Origin: Puniceicoccales bacterium
GTDB taxonomy: Bacteria; Verrucomicrobiota; Verrucomicrobiia; Opitutales; JAIRKQ01
Assembly: GCA_031289835.1 (NCBI GenBank)
Contig: JAITOW010000009.1
Span: forward strand, 1 to 10,564
Length of the DNA stretch: 10,564 bases
Direction of reading: 5' to 3'
Shown here: one piece after another, positions 6,701 to 10,564 of the stretch
How positions within the stretch are numbered: the first letter of the stretch is position 1
Layout of the letters: each line of letters opens with the position of its first letter
Position numbers and translations under genes: made by a program
The notes under the pieces: model-generated
The model's database searches: none
Seen by the model: only the letters and a program-made list of their open reading frames with translations
What the model was told of the DNA's origin: nothing

Positions 6701-7837
6701 CTAATACACGTCCTTTTGGTACCTATTTGCTATTCTAAGATCGTTCAGCCAGCCGCCAATTTCTTCCGGCTTAATTTTCCCAACCTCGCCTGCTATGCGT
6801 TTCAGCATGTTTTCGACGTCGCCCGCCATGCGTTTGGCATCGCCGCAGATGTAAAAATTTGCCCCTTTTGATAGCCACTTCCACAGTTCTTCGCGCTTCT
6901 CGAACATGCGATCTTGAACGTAAATTTTGTGCTCCTGATCGCGGGAAAAAGCTAAATCCAGGCTGTCCAACGCTCCAGTTCTCTGAAGTCTGAGCAATTC
7001 GTCTTCCTCCAAAAAATCCGAAGCCCGATGTTGGTCGCCAAAAAACAACCAACTGCGACCGACCAAATGTCCGGCGTTTTTTAAATATTCCCGTTCATAG
7101 AGGAAGCCCATGAACGACGCAAGCCCGGTGCCAGGGCCAACCATGATGATGTCAGCCGATGCATCCAACGGTAACCTGAAGGAGGAAGTGGCGATGTAAA
7201 CATCGGCACAATCTCCGACCCGCATGCGCGATGTTAAATAGTAGGATGCAACGCCTTGGCGCGTATTTCCAAGGAAATTTTGATAACTAACGGCACCAAC
7301 GATGAGGTGCAACTTGTCCTTTTGCGCATTCTTCGACGATGCCATGGAATACAATCTTGGCGGTATTTTTTTCAATAGCTTGCAAAGCTCATCGCAGCCT
7401 ATTTCGATGTGGGGAAATCGCGCCAGAAGCTCTGCTAAAGAATATTGGTCCTCATTGTCGCCACAAAAAACTTTGGTGAAAATATCCCTGCTCCAATTTG
7501 TCAATTTCTGTGCGAATGCATCCAAAAAGCGCTTCGGTAGGTGTGTGATACAAAATTTCTTGATCAGGGCATCGCGGATTGGATAGGAAACCCCATGAAT
7601 TTCAACCTTCAAGTCCCTTTGAAATTTTAACATATCTAGAATTGACTCAACTTCACCCTCGTCGTTCTTCGGATAGATGGCCAAAGCATCGCCGCATGTA
7701 TAGTCCAAGTCGCCGATGTCAAACGTCAAACGATAAACATCTTTCTCACTTCCCGCCTTGCTCAGACGCTCACGCGCAACCAACTCCGCCGCGTACGGGT
7801 GCTCCCTGCCGCACTTCACCTCCTTCGCTTCACCCAT
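6701..7837 (-). CDS. CysJ-like NADPH-dependent FAD reductase lacking the FMN domain
   Basis: 378 aa, related to the FAD/NADPH half of sulfite reductase alpha subunit (CysJ) and cytochrome P450 reductases. Motifs in order: YTCGDALAIYP (46-56, FAD-domain entry), RLYSMASS (161-168, flavin contact), GVASYYL (195-201, FAD phosphate), GPGTGLASFMGFLYER (234-249, NADPH loop), LFFGDQHRASDFLEEDEL (264-281), AFSRD (296-300), KIYVQDRM (304-311, with Ser-Arg and Lys-Tyr-Gln favouring NADPH over NADH), CGDAKRMAGDV (331-341) and the C-terminal RYQKDVY (372-378), whose last Tyr normally stacks on FAD. Full CysJ is about 600 aa with an N-terminal flavodoxin domain. Here the protein begins directly at the linker/FAD domain, so electrons must pass to a separate carrier or straight to a partner. 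It sits seven bases after gpsA and is the last gene of its operon. The electron acceptor is unknown. Confidence 0.9.
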   Translation of the reverse strand: MGEAKEVKCGREHPYAAELVARERLSKAGSEKDVYRLTFDIGDLDYTCGDALAIYPKNDEGEVESILDMLKFQRDLKVEIHGVSYPIRDALIKKFCITHLPKRFLDAFAQKLTNWSRDIFTKVFCGDNEDQYSLAELLARFPHIEIGCDELCKLLKKIPPRLYSMASSKNAQKDKLHLIVGAVSYQNFLGNTRQGVASYYLTSRMRVGDCADVYIATSSFRLPLDASADIIMVGPGTGLASFMGFLYEREYLKNAGHLVGRSWLFFGDQHRASDFLEEDELLRLQRTGALDSLDLAFSRDQEHKIYVQDRMFEKREELWKWLSKGANFYICGDAKRMAGDVENMLKRIAGEVGKIKPEEIGGWLNDLRIANRYQKDVY

Positions 7838-7844
7838 CGACGTC

Positions 7845-8840
7845 TTATAATTCAGATTTTAGCGGCCTATTGAACAGAGAATTGACCACATCCCGTATGT
7901 TTTGCCCGTCGTATAGCACGGCACATATCGCATCGATGATTGGTGCGTCGATTCCCCGTTCTTTGCAGACGTTGTAGAATGCCCGTGAAGTTTGGTATCC
8001 CTCAACCGCTGCCTTTTGCGTTTTGAAAATCTCTTCAGCGCTTTCGCCGGCACCGATGCGTGACCCAAATGTGCGGTTTCGGCTCCACGGCCCCATGCAA
8101 GTTGCGACGAAATCTCCAAATCCGCTCAATCCATAAAAAGTCTCCCTTGACCCGCCGAAGGCACACCCAATTGAAATCATTTCACGCAGCGCTCGGGTTA
8201 AATAGGCTGCTTTCGCACTGTCTCCGAGCTTGAGGCCGTCGCACGCGCCCGCACCGATCGCATAGACGTTTTTCAAGCAACCGGCCAATTCAACCCCCAA
8301 AACATCGCTATTTGTATAAATCCGCACCGATGGAGATGCCAACGCCCTTTGCAGAGATTGTGCATCGCCGGAATCCATCGCGAGGACCATCGCTGCTGGA
8401 AATCCGACGGCGACCTCTTTGGCGTTTGTTGGCCCGGATAGAACACCAAATCCAAATTCTGGGATAATCCTTTTGATTATTAGGGAGGCCGTTTCAAGGT
8501 TTGCTGATTGTATCCCCTTGCAAAGGGATATCAGAAACGGACGCCCGTTTATTTTCTCGCTGGCGTGTTTTATGTCATTGCACAGATCAACGAGGCCAAC
8601 GGAAGGGCACCCAATGAATGCAATTTCCGCACCCTTCAATGCCGATTCAACGTCGATGGTGATTTTGATGTCTTCGGGCAATGGGACGCCCGGCAAAAAA
8701 TCAACGTTTTCCCGCTTGCTCAGCATTATATCGGCCTGTTCCGCAAATTTCGGAACCAGAGTGACCTCGTGGCCAGCCCGTTGACAATGTAGCGCCATCG
8801 CAGTCCCCCATGCACCTGCACCAAATACGGTAATGTTCAT
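7845..8840 (-). CDS. gpsA: sn-Glycerol-3-phosphate dehydrogenase [NAD(P)+]
   Basis: 331 aa, normal length. This cytoplasmic enzyme reduces dihydroxyacetone phosphate to sn-glycerol-3-phosphate, the backbone precursor of phospholipids. The N-terminal Rossmann motif is FGAGAWGTAMA (6-16). Further family blocks are SLCKGI (105-110), LSGPTNAKEVAVGFPAA (134-150), LKNVYAIGAGACDGLKLGDS (189-208) with the catalytic Lys190, AAYLTRAL (211-218), ETFYGLSGFGD (233-243) and SRNR (253-256). All key residues seem intact. The start ATG is preceded by GAGG at a good distance, overlapping the stop of the RodZ-like gene. Its position between a RodZ-like gene and a CysJ-like reductase gene suggests co-expression rather than a shared pathway. 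Confidence 0.96.
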   Translation of the reverse strand: MNITVFGAGAWGTAMALHCQRAGHEVTLVPKFAEQADIMLSKRENVDFLPGVPLPEDIKITIDVESALKGAEIAFIGCPSVGLVDLCNDIKHASEKINGRPFLISLCKGIQSANLETASLIIKRIIPEFGFGVLSGPTNAKEVAVGFPAAMVLAMDSGDAQSLQRALASPSVRIYTNSDVLGVELAGCLKNVYAIGAGACDGLKLGDSAKAAYLTRALREMISIGCAFGGSRETFYGLSGFGDFVATCMGPWSRNRTFGSRIGAGESAEEIFKTQKAAVEGYQTSRAFYNVCKERGIDAPIIDAICAVLYDGQNIRDVVNSLFNRPLKSEL

Positions 8841-8847
8841 AGCGAAA

Positions 8848-8851
8848 CCTC
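8848..8851 (-). promoter_or_regulatory. Shine-Dalgarno of gpsA
   Basis: GAGG on the minus strand, seven bases before the gpsA ATG. It lies across the stop codon of the upstream gene, so gpsA translation can be linked to that gene's termination. Confidence 0.55.
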
Positions 8852-9611
8852 ACTTAATTTCTATTCCACCTCGACCGGGCTGAGGATAAATTTTTTCATC
8901 GTTGTCCTGCTGGACTAACAGATGCTCACCGTGGTCGTAAAAAACCTGAATTGGCCTGTGATAGGATATCGTTTTTGCCGCTTTTGCCGGTAAATTCCCA
9001 GCATAAACCTTTTCCAACGTTTCCTTGTTGCGCACAACAACCCTCACGGGACCGGTTGTGGACAGAGTTATGGATTTGCCGGGAATCATGTTAGCTTCCA
9101 CTGGCGTAACATCGCGAAAGTCAAAGGACTTTCCTCTTCCGTATGCTGCAAAGATGATAATCAAGACTAACAGAAACGCCACTCCAACTCCGCCTAGGAT
9201 ACCCCACTGCTTTTTTGAAACATTTGAAAGCCTTTTGTCCAAATTGTGAAGCATGTTTTGAATCTTTCCCTTCCTTGTCGCGGTTAATTTGTCCTGCACA
9301 TCGCAGGTTTTTTCATCCTCCGATTTGACACTTTCAACGAGCGCATTGGCATGGTGCTTTATCCAATCCGCTACGCGGACCTCCGGCACCGGACATTCCC
9401 CCATGACTGTCTCCACATCGAGCCTAAGAAGCTTCGCGTAATTTCTAACGAACCCACGAATGTAGACATCGGGCAGCGAAAAACCAAGATCTCCCCTTTC
9501 AATGGCTTCAAGATACTCTTCCCGGATCTTTGTTTTGGAAGCAACTTCGCCAAGCGCCAGACCCAGCGCTTCACGGGCAGTGGTAAACTGTTTGCCAAAA
9601 TTTTCAGCCAT
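8850..9611 (-). CDS. RodZ-like helix-turn-helix membrane protein
   Basis: 253 aa from the ATG at 9611. The N-terminus FGKQFTTAREALGLALGEVA (5-24) and ASKTKIREEYLEAIERGD (24-41) form a Cro/RodZ-type HTH_25 domain that runs on with DVYIRGFVRNYAKLLRLD (48-65). A charged linker with many Lys follows, then a transmembrane helix at about 140-157 (GGVGVAFLLVLIIIFAAY). The extracytoplasmic C-terminal domain (about 165-253) is predicted to be mostly beta-strand and includes GKSITLSTTGPVRVVVRNK. This is the layout of RodZ, a membrane anchor of the MreB cytoskeleton, though many RodZ-like proteins outside the enterobacteria have unknown roles. An in-frame ATG at 9632 would add seven residues. Neither start has a Shine-Dalgarno; 9611 better fits the usual short lead before the HTH. 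It lies between the GspB-like gene and gpsA, all in one direction. Confidence 0.82.
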   Translation of the reverse strand: MAENFGKQFTTAREALGLALGEVASKTKIREEYLEAIERGDLGFSLPDVYIRGFVRNYAKLLRLDVETVMGECPVPEVRVADWIKHHANALVESVKSEDEKTCDVQDKLTATRKGKIQNMLHNLDKRLSNVSKKQWGILGGVGVAFLLVLIIIFAAYGRGKSFDFRDVTPVEANMIPGKSITLSTTGPVRVVVRNKETLEKVYAGNLPAKAAKTISYHRPIQVFYDHGEHLLVQQDNDEKIYPQPGRGGIEIK

Positions 9612-9663
9612 TACTAGGGGATGGGTAAACATTGTTTTATCATTTGCAATTAAAAAAGTGTGG

Positions 9664-10386
9664 CTAGTGCAATAAACTTTCTATGGCTAGTGCACAGAAG
9701 GTCCCCGCGCCATCGGAGAAAACAATTTCATCGTCCGTCGACGATTCTAGCACTATTTTTGGGTTGTTGCACAGAATGGAATGTTCTGTGAAGATACCGT
9801 CATTCAACTTCAGTCGGCAGCTGCCGTTTACACACGCCACGTCCGAAATCGCGTGTTCAGCAAAAAATTCGTACAATTTGTCTTCGAATGTGCGGATATC
9901 TTTTGGATGGTTGGTATTGGCAACCGCATTTGGGGGATTTTCTTTTTGATTTGTGCTATCGGTGGGTATGTGTTCGTCGATATCGGAAAAGATTCTCGGT
10001 TTTTGCACACCAATTATCGGAACGTTTTGCACGGTGGTAGCACATTTTGCGGCGGGATTATTCACGGTGAGTTTGCCGCCAAAAATGTTTGCGATAATGG
10101 CTGACGCTGCGATGCACATCAAACCAAAGGCACAAATTGGGCGCTTCACAATATCGAATAGCGCGGCGATAAATTTGTATCCCAAAATTGGTATGGCCAA
10201 AAAAATATTTTTCAAACCACTGCAAAACTCGGCAAACGATAGCCTGTGATCTTTTTTTGCAAATAAACTATCGATCCCATAGCACCCGCTGATTGTCTGC
10301 CTATCAATGTCCGTGGGCGAAATATTTGCGGAAGGGTTTCGACGATATTCCTTCCCACGCTGCATCGCTTTGTGTATGATACTCAT
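9664..10386 (-). CDS. GspB/ExeB-like inner membrane protein
   Basis: 240 aa. The opening MSIIHKAMQRGKEYRR (1-16) resembles the MSYILDALKKAExER start of GspB-type proteins, which partner the GspA/ExeA ATPase in assembly of type II secretion or related pilus machinery. A probable transmembrane helix spans about 84-103, with another hydrophobic stretch at 61-78. Residues 104-165 are a low-complexity linker rich in Asn, Pro and Thr. The C-terminal domain (about 168-240), LNDGIFTEHSILCNNPKIVL through EIVFSDGAGTFCALAI, has the LINxxxxxEGDxI...V.L..I..D.VVF.Y.G..F pattern of the GspB periplasmic domain, read loosely. Identity rests on both ends plus the ATPase immediately upstream, since overall similarity is weak. 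The ATG overlaps the ATPase stop (ATGA) and has AGGAAG five bases upstream. Confidence 0.68.
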   Translation of the reverse strand: MSIIHKAMQRGKEYRRNPSANISPTDIDRQTISGCYGIDSLFAKKDHRLSFAEFCSGLKNIFLAIPILGYKFIAALFDIVKRPICAFGLMCIAASAIIANIFGGKLTVNNPAAKCATTVQNVPIIGVQKPRIFSDIDEHIPTDSTNQKENPPNAVANTNHPKDIRTFEDKLYEFFAEHAISDVACVNGSCRLKLNDGIFTEHSILCNNPKIVLESSTDDEIVFSDGAGTFCALAIESLLH

Positions 10387-10564
10387 TTTAACTTCCTAAT
10401 GTCTTTTACGGCATTGGCAACATCCTTAAACGAAACCACCTTTGAAGAATTAACGAACGCGGAGAGCATGGCCTTATCGCAGAGATTATTTATGACCCGC
10501 GGTATGCCCTTGCTTTCGAAAAAAAGCCTTCGCTTTGCCCAAAAAGTAAAAACTGGAAGTCCTT
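10383..10564 (-). CDS. ExeA/GspA-like AAA ATPase (C-terminal fragment, cut by window edge)
   Basis: Only the last 60 codons are inside the window, read from the edge to the TGA at 10383-10385. The translated end contains FFESKGIPRVINNLCDKAML followed by about 33 residues ending in DIRKLK. The block GIPRxINNLCDxALL is the sensor-2 region characteristic of the ExeA/GspA/MshM family of AAA ATPases. These drive or organise assembly of type II secretion and type IV pilus-type complexes at the inner membrane. The frame stays open to the edge, so the gene continues beyond it. Its stop overlaps the start of the GspB-like gene, the order seen in exeAB/gspAB operons. The ATPase core motifs are not visible here. 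Confidence 0.85.
   Translation of the reverse strand, partial: GLPVFTFWAKRRLFFESKGIPRVINNLCDKAMLSAFVNSSKVVSFKDVANAVKDIRKLK
10392..10397 (-). promoter_or_regulatory. Shine-Dalgarno of the GspB-like gene
   Basis: AGGAAG on the minus strand, with six bases (5 plus a shared boundary) before the ATG at 10386, inside the last codons of the ATPase gene. It is the best ribosome site in the window and fixes the start of this weakly conserved protein. Confidence 0.6.

Noticed and set aside
6683..6703. GC-rich inverted repeat (GGGCC-gaca-GGTCC) between the convergent glycosyltransferase and reductase genes
   Set aside because: The stem is only five pairs with a G-U wobble on one strand and a mismatch on the other, and no T-run follows in either direction. 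It is not a convincing intrinsic terminator.
7579..7977. Plus-strand frame of 132 aa opposite the reductase and gpsA ends
   Set aside because: It crosses the boundary of two well-supported genes on the other strand. The product is Pro/Ser/His-rich with no motif.

Overview
The window is a dense stretch of bacterial chromosome. It holds eleven recognisable protein genes, two of them cut by the window edges, plus one small membrane protein with no firm family. There is no sign of a mobile element, CRISPR array or RNA gene. Intergenic gaps are at most about 66 bases, and four gene pairs overlap by the 4-base ATGA or GTGA arrangement. The cell-wall enzymes carry meso-diaminopimelate-type signatures, and there is an LPS-core-type glycosyltransferase, an ECF sigma factor and an ExeA/GspB-like pair, so the organism is very probably a Gram-negative-type bacterium. 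RNase HIII, an FMN-less CysJ-like reductase and a small protein with an N-terminal LLxLKRxExP-type motif point, from memory of families only, to the Planctomycetota-Verrucomicrobiota-Chlamydiota group, perhaps Opitutia/Puniceicoccales. This placement is inference at low to moderate confidence.

Layout. 1-2752 (+): murE (5' end missing) and murF, overlapping by 4 bases, adding the third residue and then D-Ala-D-Ala to the peptidoglycan stem peptide. 2819-5877 (-): a four-gene operon read from right to left: ECF sigma factor, single-pass membrane protein (candidate anti-sigma factor), secreted trypsin-fold/PDZ protein related to HtrA/DegS, and rnhC (RNase HIII). 5878-5940: divergent intergenic region with a perfect TATAAT on the minus strand. 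5941-6678 (+): family 2 glycosyltransferase of the WaaE/KdtX type. 6701-10564 (-): an operon read from right to left: C-terminal end of an ExeA/GspA-like AAA ATPase, GspB-like membrane protein, RodZ-like HTH membrane protein, gpsA (sn-glycerol-3-phosphate dehydrogenase) and a CysJ-like NADPH/FAD reductase.

The most interesting part is the sigma-factor operon. Its architecture resembles the RpoE-RseA-DegS envelope-stress circuit. However, the HtrA-like member appears to have lost the catalytic His (Ser in its place) and Asp (Asn in its place) while keeping the nucleophile Ser and an intact PDZ domain. It looks like a pseudoprotease with a possible sensing or scaffolding role. The second point of interest is the ExeA-GspB-RodZ-like-gpsA-CysJ-like gene string, which places a secretion or pilus-type ATPase pair next to a cell-shape-type regulator and a reductase that lacks its usual flavodoxin half.
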